From contig NZ_VRKW01000002.1 of the NCBI RefSeq assembly GCF_009746715.1, positions 434,001-498,000 of the forward strand: a DNA stretch of 64,000 nucleotides, read 5' to 3'. Source of the stretch: Ketobacter sp. MCCC 1A13808. GTDB taxonomy: Bacteria > Pseudomonadota > Gammaproteobacteria > Pseudomonadales > Ketobacteraceae. The notes below the pieces were generated by a model. It saw only the letters and a program-made list of their open reading frames with translations, made no database searches and was not told where the DNA came from. Shown in pieces: positions 27,019 to 36,132 of this stretch (the first letter of the stretch is position 1; each line of letters starts with the position of its first letter). The position numbers and the translations under genes were made by a program.

Positions 27019-29658
27019 TTGGAAAATAATTTGGTCATTTTTCAGAGATATAGATCGCTTTATCCGATCATTATCGGTTTATTGCTGCTTACCGGACAAC
27101 CGGTCCGGGCGGCGTCTACAGTAGTCCTGGACGATCAGGTCAACGAGTTTCATTTGGGGCAGGATCAGCTGCAAGTCCTGCGTGATTCTCCGGATCAGTT
27201 AACCATTAACGAAATAACTACAAATAGCCATAGCTCGTTTACAGATGCGGACCAGAATATTCTGAACTTCGGTCACACTGCCGATTCCATCTGGATTCGC
27301 TTCCGGCTTGTTGACAAAAGCGTCGATGCTAACGATTCAACCTGGATGCTGGAATCGGCTTTCCCGCTACTTGCACGATTTGATGTATACGTTGTCGCCG
27401 ACGGCCGGGTGACGGAAAAGTATCAACTGGGTTACGAACACAAGATGAAGCGGCGCATGCTACCACACCGCTTTTTCGTACAACCCTTACGTTTTGAACG
27501 GAACATTGAATACGATATCTACATCAACGTAGAACGGGCCAACGGCAATGTACAAGTTCCATTGAAACTGTCCCGCCCATTAACGTTTTTTTATAGCGAA
27601 CTGGTCAGTGATCATGTGTTTGGCATTTTCTTTGGCATTTTAATCGGCATGATCGCCTACAACCTGTTTCTGTTCTTCTCTGTCGGCAGCCGGGCCTATT
27701 TTTATTACATCGCTTATATTGTTTTTTCCTTCGCTGCTTACCAGGCCCTGACCGGCTACGGATTTTTGCTGATCTGGAGTCAGTTGCCAGCGGTTAACGA
27801 GTACATCATTCAGATTTCAGCCAGTCTGGGCGTTATTAGCGGCCTACTCTTCATTAAACATTTCATTAAGATGGAACAATACGCCCGCTGGTTCGTCCAC
27901 TACATCCACACAATGGTGGGTATCGGTGTCGTCTTGATCACGACTAAACTCGTTACCGCGTATTTTCTCAGTATCCACATCACACTCTATTTGGGGTTTG
28001 TCACCCTCACCGTGCCACTGATGGTGCTGTACTGCTGGCGTAAAGGTTCGCGCCCTGCGGGATTTTTTATGCTGGCCTGGATCACGTTAACCGTGGGCAT
28101 CCTGCTCTATGCGTTCAATTTACTAGGCTGGGTTCCGTCCAATGTGATAACCACCAACGCCATTCTGTGGGGTGCGGCTGCCGAAATGATATTGTTGTCT
28201 TTGGGTTTAGCGGATCGAATCAATTCAGAAAGAAGGCAAAAATACAGTGCACTGCAAGAACAACATAAGGCAGTTATCCAGCTTAAGGAAGCGGAAGAGC
28301 AATTGATGCATCGGGCATTGCACAGCCGCGCCACTGGATTGCCCAACCGGACTCAGCTACGCAATACCATGGACAACCTGCTTGAAAATGATGAAAGCCG
28401 ACACTTCACTTTATTGTTGCTGAGCCTGAATAATTTTCACGAATTCAATAAAACCCTGGGCCATTCCAACGGCGATGCCATCCTGGGCATTCTAACGAAA
28501 CGTATTTGCACTCTGTGCAAAGGTATCCACAATCTGTATCCGATAGAAACCCAAGACCGAGAACACAACCTGGTTTCAAGTATCGAGGGCGTTACTTTTG
28601 CTCTGCTGATTAAAGAATTGGACACCAGTGTACTTCAAAGCACGATTCTGAAGTTGTTACGCGATGTGGAAAAGCCATTTGAATACCAGGGGCTAACCCT
28701 GGACGTCGATGCAACAGCAGGCATCGCATCCTGCCCTTCCCACGGTGAAGACAGTGAGACGCTGATGCGAAACGCCCATATTGCATTGGAAGCTGCCAGC
28801 AGCACAAACGAAAAGTTTTCCATCTACAGTCATGAAATAGATCCCTACAACGCACGCCGGATTTCGCTGTTAGGTGAACTCCGCAACGCCATCGAAAAAG
28901 ACGCACTGCAGTTGTATTTTCAACCGCAGATATGCCTGGATACCATGCAGGTGTCCGGCGCTGAAGTGTTGATCCGCTGGATTCATCCGGAATACGGTTT
29001 TATTCCACCTGACGAATTCATACCCTTAGCGGAGCGCACCGGTGTCATTCATCCCCTAACCTATTGGATTTGTCGCAAGGCGTTTGAATTCAAACACAGC
29101 CTGGACAGTCAGGGCTATAACATTAACCTGTCTATCAATATCTCGGCACGCAATTTACAGGACCCACATTTCAAAGAGCAGGTGTGTAAAATGGCAGCTG
29201 AAAACAAGGTGCAACTCAATAAAATTATAATGGAACTAACTGAAACCGCCGTGATGTACGACCCCGAAGACGCGCTACGCATTATGAATGATTTGAGCGA
29301 AGCAGGCATACGTCTGTCCATCGACGATTTCGGAACCGGTTATTCCTCGTTATCCTATTTGAAAAGACTACCGGTTGATGAAATCAAAATCGATCGCAGT
29401 TTTGTGATGGAAATGGCGAAAAATAACGACGATCAGGTCATTGTAAACACCACTCTAATGATGGGGCATAATCTGAGCCTGGAAGTGGTGGCAGAAGGTG
29501 TTGAAGACGAAGCCACTCTATATAAATTAAAGGACATGGGCTGCGACCTGGCGCAGGGGTACCACATTGCACGCCCAATGCCGTCGCACGATTTTTTTAC
29601 CTGGATTTCCGGTTACCGGGCACACCAACGCCCTCAAGCGGTGATCAAGGGCGTCTGA
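27019..29658 (+). CDS. 7TM-DISM receptor with degenerate GGDEF and EAL phosphodiesterase domains
   Basis: An 879-residue protein: signal peptide about 1-31, periplasmic DISMED2 beta-sandwich about 38-175 (IWIRFRLVD), seven membrane segments about 188-395, a short coiled coil, GGDEF about 437-600 and EAL about 615-860. The GGDEF site is lost (SIEGVTFALL where GGDEF should be), so it cannot make c-di-GMP. The EAL domain keeps EVL in GAEVLIRW, DDFGTGYSS, the KID lysine and AEGVE, so it should degrade c-di-GMP. The start looks like TTG at 27019; another TTG at 27031 is possible. A paralogue with an active GGDEF and no EAL is encoded at 52686. Confidence 0.92.
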   Translation: MENNLVIFQRYRSLYPIIIGLLLLTGQPVRAASTVVLDDQVNEFHLGQDQLQVLRDSPDQLTINEITTNSHSSFTDADQNILNFGHTADSIWIRFRLVDKSVDANDSTWMLESAFPLLARFDVYVVADGRVTEKYQLGYEHKMKRRMLPHRFFVQPLRFERNIEYDIYINVERANGNVQVPLKLSRPLTFFYSELVSDHVFGIFFGILIGMIAYNLFLFFSVGSRAYFYYIAYIVFSFAAYQALTGYGFLLIWSQLPAVNEYIIQISASLGVISGLLFIKHFIKMEQYARWFVHYIHTMVGIGVVLITTKLVTAYFLSIHITLYLGFVTLTVPLMVLYCWRKGSRPAGFFMLAWITLTVGILLYAFNLLGWVPSNVITTNAILWGAAAEMILLSLGLADRINSERRQKYSALQEQHKAVIQLKEAEEQLMHRALHSRATGLPNRTQLRNTMDNLLENDESRHFTLLLLSLNNFHEFNKTLGHSNGDAILGILTKRICTLCKGIHNLYPIETQDREHNLVSSIEGVTFALLIKELDTSVLQSTILKLLRDVEKPFEYQGLTLDVDATAGIASCPSHGEDSETLMRNAHIALEAASSTNEKFSIYSHEIDPYNARRISLLGELRNAIEKDALQLYFQPQICLDTMQVSGAEVLIRWIHPEYGFIPPDEFIPLAERTGVIHPLTYWICRKAFEFKHSLDSQGYNINLSINISARNLQDPHFKEQVCKMAAENKVQLNKIIMELTETAVMYDPEDALRIMNDLSEAGIRLSIDDFGTGYSSLSYLKRLPVDEIKIDRSFVMEMAKNNDDQVIVNTTLMMGHNLSLEVVAEGVEDEATLYKLKDMGCDLAQGYHIARPMPSHDFFTWISGYRAHQRPQAVIKGV

Positions 29659-29674
29659 ATTGGGCTACACCCGG

Positions 29675-30007
29675 TTATTGTAAAAAATCGGTTTTCGCCG
29701 CGAGGATGAAATCGTTTTTGTGCAATCCCTCGATGACATGGGTCCACCAGGATACGGTGACCTTACCCCACTCGATCACCATCTGCGGGTGGTGATTTTC
29801 CTGCTCGGCTAACTCCGCCACCCGATTGGTAAAAGCCATCGCCTGCTTATAATCACTGAATTCAAAGGAGCGACTGAGCCTGGGTTGTCCGTCTTCGTGC
29901 ACAATTGTCCACAGCGGAATCCCTTTCAGCAGACCCGGTTGTTCCGCCGGGGTGACAGCCGGCGCACCTTTATGACATACGCTGCATTGCTGCTCACGTA
30001 ACAACAT
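29675..30007 (-). CDS. phhB: Pterin-4a-carbinolamine dehydratase PhhB
   Basis: A 110-residue enzyme that dehydrates 4a-hydroxytetrahydrobiopterin, recycling the cofactor of phenylalanine hydroxylase. The catalytic histidines are in ENHHPQMVIEWGKVTVSWWTH, the family signature, and FIMAAKTD-like residues end the protein. The first 15 residues carry CSVCHKGAP, matching the CxxC found at the start of Pseudomonas PhhB; I do not read it as a heme site. GAGGAATT precedes the ATG. No phenylalanine hydroxylase gene is nearby. Confidence 0.93.
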   Translation of the reverse strand: MLLREQQCSVCHKGAPAVTPAEQPGLLKGIPLWTIVHEDGQPRLSRSFEFSDYKQAMAFTNRVAELAEQENHHPQMVIEWGKVTVSWWTHVIEGLHKNDFILAAKTDFLQ

Positions 30008-30254
30008 AACAATTCCTCACATATCAATGCATTCAATTACAGTAGTTGAAACAAGGCCTAACTGCTTATATTTCAAGTGATTTTGAAAATAGCGGTTTGG
30101 CCGCCCTCAATTATGGCCCAATTAAAACGCCTGTTGGCCAAACTGACACTCCCTGCTCACATTCATGCCAATGGCCACCTGCGATGCTTGGTGCACACTT
30201 GCTCATCTGTTCCATTTGACCCCTTTACCTTTAGCCATAACAGGATACAGTGCG

Positions 30255-32078
30255 ATGCCCCAGTATAAAGCGCCCTTACGTGATATGAATTTCGTCATGA
30301 ACGAGGTTCTGGACTATCCGGCTCACTTCAGCAAGCTACCGGGCGCCGACAATGCAACTCCCGATGTCATTGAAGCAATCTTATCTGAATGCGCCAAATT
30401 TTGTGAACAGGTATTGTCGCCACTAAACCAATCCGGAGATGCTGAAGGCTGCCGTCTCGAAAACGGTGTCGTCACTACCCCCAAAGGATTTCAGGAAGCC
30501 TACCAACAATATTGCATGGGCGGCTGGCAAGGATTATCGCACCCGGAAGAGTTCGGTGGCCAGGGTTTACCGCTATCCCTGAGCATAATGAAATCCGAAA
30601 TGATCGGGACCGCAAACTGGTCCTGGGGGATGTATCCAGGTTTGAGTCTGGGCGCAATGAACACCATTTTCATTCACGGTACAGAAGAACAAAAGCACCA
30701 TTTACTGCCCAAAATGTGCGAGGGCAGCTGGACCGGCACCATGTGTCTAACCGAATCTCACTGCGGTACCGATCTGGGCCAGTTGAAAACAAAAGCCGTG
30801 CCCAATGACGATGGATCCTACGCCATCACCGGGACTAAAATTTTTATTTCTTCCGGCGATCACGATCTGGCAGACAATATAATCCATATCGTGTTGGCCC
30901 GACTCCCGGATGCACCTGCAGGCACTAAGGGCATCTCCTTGTTTATTGTGCCGAAAATCAAGTGTGACCCGGCAGGTAATCTGGGTGAACCAAACAATGT
31001 GGAATGCGGCTCCCTGGAACACAAAATGGGAATCAAGGCATCTGCCACCTGCGTTATGAATTTCGATGCCTCTGAAGGCTATCTTATTGGTCCCCCCAAT
31101 AAAGGCCTCGAATGTATGTTCACCTTCATGAATACCGCCCGCGTAGGCACGTCCCTACAAGGATTGGGAGCATCCGAGCTTGCCTATCAGGGCGCTTTAC
31201 CTTACGCCAAAGACCGCCTTTCCATGCGGGCCCTGGGTGGTAAACAACACCCGGAAAAAGTTGCCGACCCAATTATTTGTCATGCCGATGTACGACGCAT
31301 GCTGCTGACCCAGAAGGCATTTGCTGAAGGTGGTCGCGCCATGGTGTATTACGCAGCAAAGTACGGTGACTTCATGTTGTTCGGCGAAACCGAAGAAGTA
31401 CGCAATGAAGCCGATGATCAACTTGGTTTCCTGACGCCGATTCTGAAAGCCTTCCTCACAGAAACCGGGTGTGAAGCGGCAAACCTGGGCATGCAAGTCT
31501 ATGGCGGTCACGGTTACATCAAGGAGTGGGGCATGGAGCAAATCGTTCGCGATACACGAATTGCTACTTTATATGAAGGCACCACCGGGATACAGGCACT
31601 GGATCTTTTGGGCCGTAAGGTTTTGCTCGGTAAAATGAAAACGCTGAAAACATTCTCATTCGAAATATTGAAGTTCTGTAAAGACAAAGGCCTGATTTCG
31701 TCTAACCCGCACAAAAAGGAGATGAATCGTTTTATTTGGCCGTTGTTGAAATACACCACCAACTGGCAGCAATACAGCGTTCGCTTAGCCATGCGCGCCC
31801 GCAAAAATTTTGATGCGGTGGGCGCTGCGTCATATGACTATTTAATGTATTCCGGCTATGTCAGCATGGCCTATTTCTGGGCCATGATGGCACAAACTGC
31901 ATACCAAAAACTGGCAGAGGGTTGCGAAAACCCGGACTTCTATAAAGCCAAAATACAAACCGCCGAATTTTATTTTGAGCGCTTACTGCCTCGCGCCAAA
32001 GCTCACGCTGAATGCATGCTGGCGCCGGTAGGATCAGTGATGAAAATGAAAGAGGAGAACTTCTCTTTTCTAGACTAA
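30255..32078 (+). CDS. Large acyl-CoA dehydrogenase (AcdH/DmdC-like)
   Basis: A 607-residue flavoenzyme, longer than the 380-residue classical type, with the C-terminal extension of the DmdC/AcdH branch. FAD and substrate motifs are MCLTESHCGTDLGQLKTKA, QVYGGHGYIKEWGMEQIVRD and YEGTTGIQALDLLGRK, whose glutamate is the likely catalytic base. It oxidises an acyl-CoA to the 2-enoyl-CoA during beta-oxidation. The frame is open from 30165, but ATG at 30255, preceded by AGGA, begins the conserved YKAPLRDMNFVMNEVLDY. It is a single gene with a strong terminator. Confidence 0.93.
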   Translation: MPQYKAPLRDMNFVMNEVLDYPAHFSKLPGADNATPDVIEAILSECAKFCEQVLSPLNQSGDAEGCRLENGVVTTPKGFQEAYQQYCMGGWQGLSHPEEFGGQGLPLSLSIMKSEMIGTANWSWGMYPGLSLGAMNTIFIHGTEEQKHHLLPKMCEGSWTGTMCLTESHCGTDLGQLKTKAVPNDDGSYAITGTKIFISSGDHDLADNIIHIVLARLPDAPAGTKGISLFIVPKIKCDPAGNLGEPNNVECGSLEHKMGIKASATCVMNFDASEGYLIGPPNKGLECMFTFMNTARVGTSLQGLGASELAYQGALPYAKDRLSMRALGGKQHPEKVADPIICHADVRRMLLTQKAFAEGGRAMVYYAAKYGDFMLFGETEEVRNEADDQLGFLTPILKAFLTETGCEAANLGMQVYGGHGYIKEWGMEQIVRDTRIATLYEGTTGIQALDLLGRKVLLGKMKTLKTFSFEILKFCKDKGLISSNPHKKEMNRFIWPLLKYTTNWQQYSVRLAMRARKNFDAVGAASYDYLMYSGYVSMAYFWAMMAQTAYQKLAEGCENPDFYKAKIQTAEFYFERLLPRAKAHAECMLAPVGSVMKMKEENFSFLD

Positions 32079-32135
32079 CTAGATTTGTTAACGCCGACCT
32101 TCTTTTTTGACCCATCTCGCACTGGGTTACTTGTT

Positions 32136-32167
32136 GCCCTCCTTTACAATAAGGAGGGCTTTTTTTT
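32136..32167 (+). terminator. Intrinsic terminator of the acyl-CoA dehydrogenase gene
   Basis: Stem GCCCTCCTT (32136-32144) pairs perfectly with AAGGAGGGC (32151-32159) around a six-base loop, followed by eight T. Classic rho-independent terminator, 57 bp after the stop codon. Confidence 0.92.
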
Positions 32168-32499
32168 GTCTGAGACAATGTTATCTTTGATATACACGTC
32201 ACCAAACGGTTGCATAAAGGCCGTATAATAAAAAACTAATTGGCCTAGTACACCGCTTTCTTGGATCCACGTAGCTTGACCGACATGCGATAACGAAAGT
32301 TTACAGAAAAATTGCCTGTTTTAACGCGCTCTTGTCCAGTGTCGGCCATAATTAACCAGTTATTATCAATAGTCTGGTTAGACTGGCAGGGTGTAGAGAC
32401 CACTGGCCCGTTTCAATAGACCAAGGATTTACGCAAGCGACGGCCACACCGTCACTTAGCTTAATAATAACAAATAGAAAAATAGTAAAAGGTAGTCCC
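32168..32499. other. Intergenic leader of the NRPS-like gene
   Basis: About 330 bases with no credible gene on either strand. It holds an inverted repeat TAACCAG (32353-32359) / CTGGTTA (32374-32380) about 120 bp before the start codon, a possible operator. AAAAGGTAG just before 32500 is the ribosome-binding region. Nothing else is recognised. Confidence 0.4.
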
Positions 32500-34113
32500 A
32501 TGACGTCTAATAGTGCTTTATCTCAATTTGCTGATCTCAGCCCGCAACAGCGGCAGTTACTATTTGAGAAAATTCGTCAAAAGAAACTGAGTAATGCCCG
32601 GAGACCGCTTGAAGACGCCTTTGCGCCGATCGCAACAGACGTTATTAGCCTGTCTCCCCATCAACGCAGCTTGCTTGAGCTGGATACGTTTGCACAAGCA
32701 ACAAACCGCGTCATTGAAATCAACCTTGAAAGCCAACTGGGCCTGCCCCAATTGCAGCAGGCCATAGATCAGCTTAGCCAGGCTAACCCGTTGCTGTGCA
32801 GCCGCTTCGACCACCAGCAGAAGCAATTCCTGATAAACGACTTGTCTACCACGGCCACGCTGAGCGAGCTTGTCGGCATGCCTGAAAGCCAGCATGAAGA
32901 AGCCATTGCCCATACCCGTGACAAACTGGCGCGCCAACCGAACGACCGCCAATGCCTTCATGTCACATTAATTAAATGCAGCAAACAAAAGCAGCGCTTA
33001 TTGTTAGCGATGCATCCTTTGCTGTTAGACAGCTATTCCTTGTTACGTCTGGCAAACCAATTACTGAGTTACACTGAAAATCCGATGGCTTTCGAAGCGG
33101 CCATTCAGTCCGAACCGGGCTCTCAACATCGTTTTGCAAACTGGTCTGCCCAGATGCTGGAGCAAAAATTTCTGCAGGACGAATGGCATCGTCTGGCCCC
33201 AAAAATGATGACCACAGAGTCTTCATCAATAACGGCCATATCCAAAGTCGCAACCAGTTCAACCCAGATTGCATCGGATTTTATTGATAGCCATGCCCCT
33301 CGCGATGTCAGCGTCAAGCAATGGCTTTGCAATGCCCTTAACCAATGCCTATATAGTTGGCTATCTCATCATGAAATCACATACTGGTTCTCTGATCCGC
33401 TATTAAAAGACAGCGAATTCGAAAATCTGCTGGGTTTTTTTCCTTATTATGTTCCAGTCAAAGGCCAACCAGACGATGTGTTTGATATCACCCGCACACT
33501 GGCCAATTTACACACCCGTTATTCCGCCGTATCCGAACATCTGGGCCGAGCCTTATGCTCCAGTGGTTCGCAAATCCCCCTCATTCATTACCATTGGTTT
33601 GATGTTGAAAACCACCAAGGCGAGAGCGTCAAGCTTGCCTCGGTTCAGCACCATAATAACGGCTTCATGTTGTCGCCATTCGAGATTCATATTATCGAAC
33701 ACGGCGCAGGGCTAAACCTGGATATCCACTTTGACCCGGATCGCATCAACAGTAAGCAACTCAACCTGCTGACCAACGATTTAAAAGCGTTGCTGAGACA
33801 GGACAACACGACTGATTCAGCAAACACAAACAGCTTGCCTGAACAATTACGTGCTATCTGGCGCGATTTATTACAGATCAATTCGATTGAACCGGATCAA
33901 AGTTTTTTTGAATTGGGTGGTCACAGCTTGCAGGTAACGGAATTAAAATTCCGTATCAAACAACAATTGAAACTGGATATCCCGATCTCCGTGCTATACG
34001 AGCTGACCACCATTGAAAAGCTCAGTAGTTTTATTTTAGCAACTCATGGCAACAGCCTGGGCTGGCTGCCAGATGCGGAAGGTCAGGAAGAAGAAGAGGA
34101 AGGCACATTATAA
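32500..34113 (+). CDS. NRPS-like protein: degenerate condensation domain plus carrier domain
   Basis: A 537-residue protein. A 40-residue NRPS-style lead (LSPQQRQLLFEKIRQKKL) precedes a full-length condensation domain, about residues 50-435. Motifs: LSPHQRSLLEL (C1), NPLLCSRF (C2), MHPLLLDSYS at 171-180 (C3), NLLGFFPYYVPVKG (C5). C3 normally reads MHHxISDGxS; here the second, catalytic histidine is Pro173 and the glycine is Ser178, so ordinary condensation is doubtful. A carrier domain follows (about 445-525) with LGGHSL and the phosphopantetheine Ser476. The C-terminus is acidic. There is no adenylation or thioesterase domain and no partner gene nearby; it must be loaded by another enzyme. 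It could be a docking or scaffold protein, or an acyltransferase. Confidence 0.88.
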   Translation: MTSNSALSQFADLSPQQRQLLFEKIRQKKLSNARRPLEDAFAPIATDVISLSPHQRSLLELDTFAQATNRVIEINLESQLGLPQLQQAIDQLSQANPLLCSRFDHQQKQFLINDLSTTATLSELVGMPESQHEEAIAHTRDKLARQPNDRQCLHVTLIKCSKQKQRLLLAMHPLLLDSYSLLRLANQLLSYTENPMAFEAAIQSEPGSQHRFANWSAQMLEQKFLQDEWHRLAPKMMTTESSSITAISKVATSSTQIASDFIDSHAPRDVSVKQWLCNALNQCLYSWLSHHEITYWFSDPLLKDSEFENLLGFFPYYVPVKGQPDDVFDITRTLANLHTRYSAVSEHLGRALCSSGSQIPLIHYHWFDVENHQGESVKLASVQHHNNGFMLSPFEIHIIEHGAGLNLDIHFDPDRINSKQLNLLTNDLKALLRQDNTTDSANTNSLPEQLRAIWRDLLQINSIEPDQSFFELGGHSLQVTELKFRIKQQLKLDIPISVLYELTTIEKLSSFILATHGNSLGWLPDAEGQEEEEEGTL

Positions 34114-34172
34114 GCACATGACCTCACAGCCTTGGTGATCGAATGAGTTTTGTTGCCTGAATTCGGCAGCTA

Positions 34173-34201
34173 AAAAAGCCAGCTATCTTAGCTGGCTTTT
34201 T
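34173..34201. terminator. Bidirectional terminator between NRPS-like and TetR genes
   Basis: Arms AAAAAGCCAGCTA (34173-34185) and TAGCTGGCTTTTT (34189-34201) match perfectly with a three-base loop and give T-runs on both strands. The hairpin includes the last codons and stop of the TetR gene, so one element ends both convergent transcripts. Confidence 0.9.
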
Positions 34202-34976
34202 GCGATTCCGGCATTGAGTCCGAAGTCGGCTCAACAAGTGAATCAGCCTGCTCAGGGAGGGGCTCGTCCGGTGCAGGGGACATCGACATATACTCCGCGT
34301 AGCGAGACCAGAACCCCATATCAAAAGAACCATAATCCGGATCTTCACAGCCCATTCCGTTAGCAACGTAATAGACGTAGGTCAGCATCATTTCGGCATC
34401 CCGACTGAACCGGATGTCTCCTAAGGGCGTCTTGTCCATTAAATCGATCGCCGAAATACCGGAAATGCTCGCCATAAAACAATGCATTAACTGGAAGCGT
34501 AAATGATGCTGATTTTTGTTCGGTTGCAAACGCGCCATTAAATTCATGGTGCGCTCCATCGGCTCGGTTAAATAACGATTATATAACTCCTTCAGCTCGT
34601 CATCTGCTTCCTGCATCAACCGGGCAATCAATTTGACCGCGTAGCGCCCATACACCGGCGTGCAATACAAAACCCAATACGGTAACTGAATCGCCATCAC
34701 CATGTCTTCCGGGGTTAGATCCCCATCGTCCATTCGTTGGCTGAGGTCGTCGTGAAGCCGATCGAACAAAGGCCTTAGCTGAAAGTTGAGCTTTTCCATT
34801 ATGGCTTCGATGATGCCCATTTTGTTGCCGAAATGGTAATGCACCGCCGAAGAATTTTTGGTTCCGGCTGCACTATTAATTGTGCGCATGGAAACGCCAC
34901 TGAATCCCTGTTCGGCAAACATTCTGATGGCGACCAGAATGAGCTTCTCCCTCGTATCAGATTTATTATCAACCAT
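34188..34976 (-). CDS. TetR-family transcriptional regulator
   Basis: A 262-residue regulator. The N-terminal helix-turn-helix is clear: REKLILVAIRMFAEQGFSGV then MRTINSAAGTKNSSAVHYHFGNK, with the YHFGNK recognition end. The ligand-binding domain is about 60-215, followed by a Pro/Glu/Ser-rich acidic tail of about 30 residues. The ATG at 34976 is used rather than a TTG one codon before it. Its 3' end is shared with the terminator. The effector is unknown. An unusually long inverted repeat lies 35-92 bp upstream, possibly its own operator or the terminator of the upstream CDF gene. It may control the neighbouring NRPS-like gene, but no operator-like match was seen in that leader. Confidence 0.88.
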   Translation of the reverse strand: MVDNKSDTREKLILVAIRMFAEQGFSGVSMRTINSAAGTKNSSAVHYHFGNKMGIIEAIMEKLNFQLRPLFDRLHDDLSQRMDDGDLTPEDMVMAIQLPYWVLYCTPVYGRYAVKLIARLMQEADDELKELYNRYLTEPMERTMNLMARLQPNKNQHHLRFQLMHCFMASISGISAIDLMDKTPLGDIRFSRDAEMMLTYVYYVANGMGCEDPDYGSFDMGFWSRYAEYMSMSPAPDEPLPEQADSLVEPTSDSMPESQKAS

Positions 34977-35010
34977 CAAAACACCGCGTCCTCGTTCACT
35001 ACAATGCGAA

Positions 35011-35068
35011 AAATCAGGTTATACCGGCCATGCCTAATATAATATTTGGCCATATCATAACCTGATTT
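35011..35068. repeat. Long nested inverted repeat upstream of the TetR gene
   Basis: Outer arms AAATCAGGTTAT (35011-35022) and ATAACCTGATTT (35057-35068) are perfect. Inner arms GGCCA (35026-35030) and TGGCC (35047-35051) are also complementary; the centre is very AT-rich. Read on the minus strand the outer stem ends in TTTTT, so it could terminate the CDF gene. Its place just before the TetR start also suits an autoregulatory operator. Both readings are open. Confidence 0.55.
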
Positions 35069-35118
35069 AACAGCCGCATCCTAACTCAAGCGATTTAGAG
35101 CAGTTCCGCTGCGCCCTG

Positions 35119-36027
35119 CTAATCGGCGTTGTCAGGTTCAAAGAACAACCAGGTCACTCCCGGGAACTGCTTTTTAAATTCGGCTTCCACGCTATTGATC
35201 GCTTCTATCATCCCTATTTCAGTGCCGGTCTCTTTCATTTGGGCTTTAATTGCCACCATGATGTCCGCCCCCATCTGCATAGTTACCAGACGAAAGGTAT
35301 GCTGAATCTCCGGGCGTTGCTTTAGCCAGGCTTTCATTTCATCCTGCACAACAGGATCAGCGCTCTGCCCAATCAGTAATGCCCGGACCTCGTTACCGAT
35401 CAGGATGGCAATAATCAGCAATAAAGTGCCGATCACCATCGTACCGGCTGCATCGTATACCGGGTTACCAGTGACAAGCGTCAGCGTGATCGCGCAAAGC
35501 GCGAACACCAGTCCCGCCAGAGCCGCGAGATCCTCTCCAAAGACCACCAATAACTCACTCTGACGACTCTCTCTGAACCAGCGCCAATAACTACGACCTC
35601 GACGTACTTTGTTCACCTCCCGCAAGCAGCCCCACATGGAAATGCCTTCGGCCACGATGGCGAAAACCAAAACGCCAATGGCAATAAGCGGAGAGCTCAG
35701 TGGCTCCGGATGCCCCAACTTGTGCCAGCCTTCATACAAAGAAAACATCCCCCCCAAACTGAATAGGATAATGGCCACAATGAACGACCAGAAGTAAATG
35801 GCCTTACCATAACCGAGCGGGTAATCCTCCGAGGGCGGGCTTTTTGCCAACTTCAGCCCCAGTATCAGCAACGATTGGTTTCCGGCGTCGGCAAAGGAGT
35901 GAATGGATTCCGCCATCATAGCACCCGAGCCGGTGATGATGGCTGCCACCAGCTTGGCAACCGCAATGGCGGCATTTGCAAAAAGGGCAAATAAGATACT
36001 TTTTAATGAATCGGCTCCGTGAGACAT
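35119..36027 (-). CDS. Cation diffusion facilitator (CDF) family transporter
   Basis: A 302-residue inner-membrane transporter with about six membrane segments. TM2 carries ESIHSFADAGNQ, the HxxxD metal site, and a later segment has FGEDLAALAG, which resembles the SLC30A9/ZNT9-like subgroup. The C-terminal cytosolic domain (about 215-302) is the usual dimerisation fold. It exports divalent metal (Zn2+, Fe2+ or similar) by proton exchange. The frame is open to 36084, but AAAGGA before the ATG at 36027 and family alignment favour MSHGADSLKS as the start. It is divergent from the helicase gene. Confidence 0.9.
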   Translation of the reverse strand: MSHGADSLKSILFALFANAAIAVAKLVAAIITGSGAMMAESIHSFADAGNQSLLILGLKLAKSPPSEDYPLGYGKAIYFWSFIVAIILFSLGGMFSLYEGWHKLGHPEPLSSPLIAIGVLVFAIVAEGISMWGCLREVNKVRRGRSYWRWFRESRQSELLVVFGEDLAALAGLVFALCAITLTLVTGNPVYDAAGTMVIGTLLLIIAILIGNEVRALLIGQSADPVVQDEMKAWLKQRPEIQHTFRLVTMQMGADIMVAIKAQMKETGTEIGMIEAINSVEAEFKKQFPGVTWLFFEPDNAD

Positions 36028-36132
36028 GCTCCGTCCTTTCGTGATGAATGAGTGCAATGGTACGCAGGAAGCGTAACGAAGCAACAGTATAACCAGCTGG
36101 CGGACCCTGGCCTATAGCCATCCGCCTCGGGT

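Noticed and set aside
29675-30007. CxxCH heme-binding motif in PhhB
   Set aside because: The protein is cytosolic and the CxxC at the N-terminus is usual in PhhB homologues; the following His is probably incidental.
30095-30143. GTTTGGCC/GGCCAAAC inverted repeat before the acyl-CoA dehydrogenase gene
   Set aside because: Eight-base arms with a 33-base spacer are too loose to support an operator or terminator.
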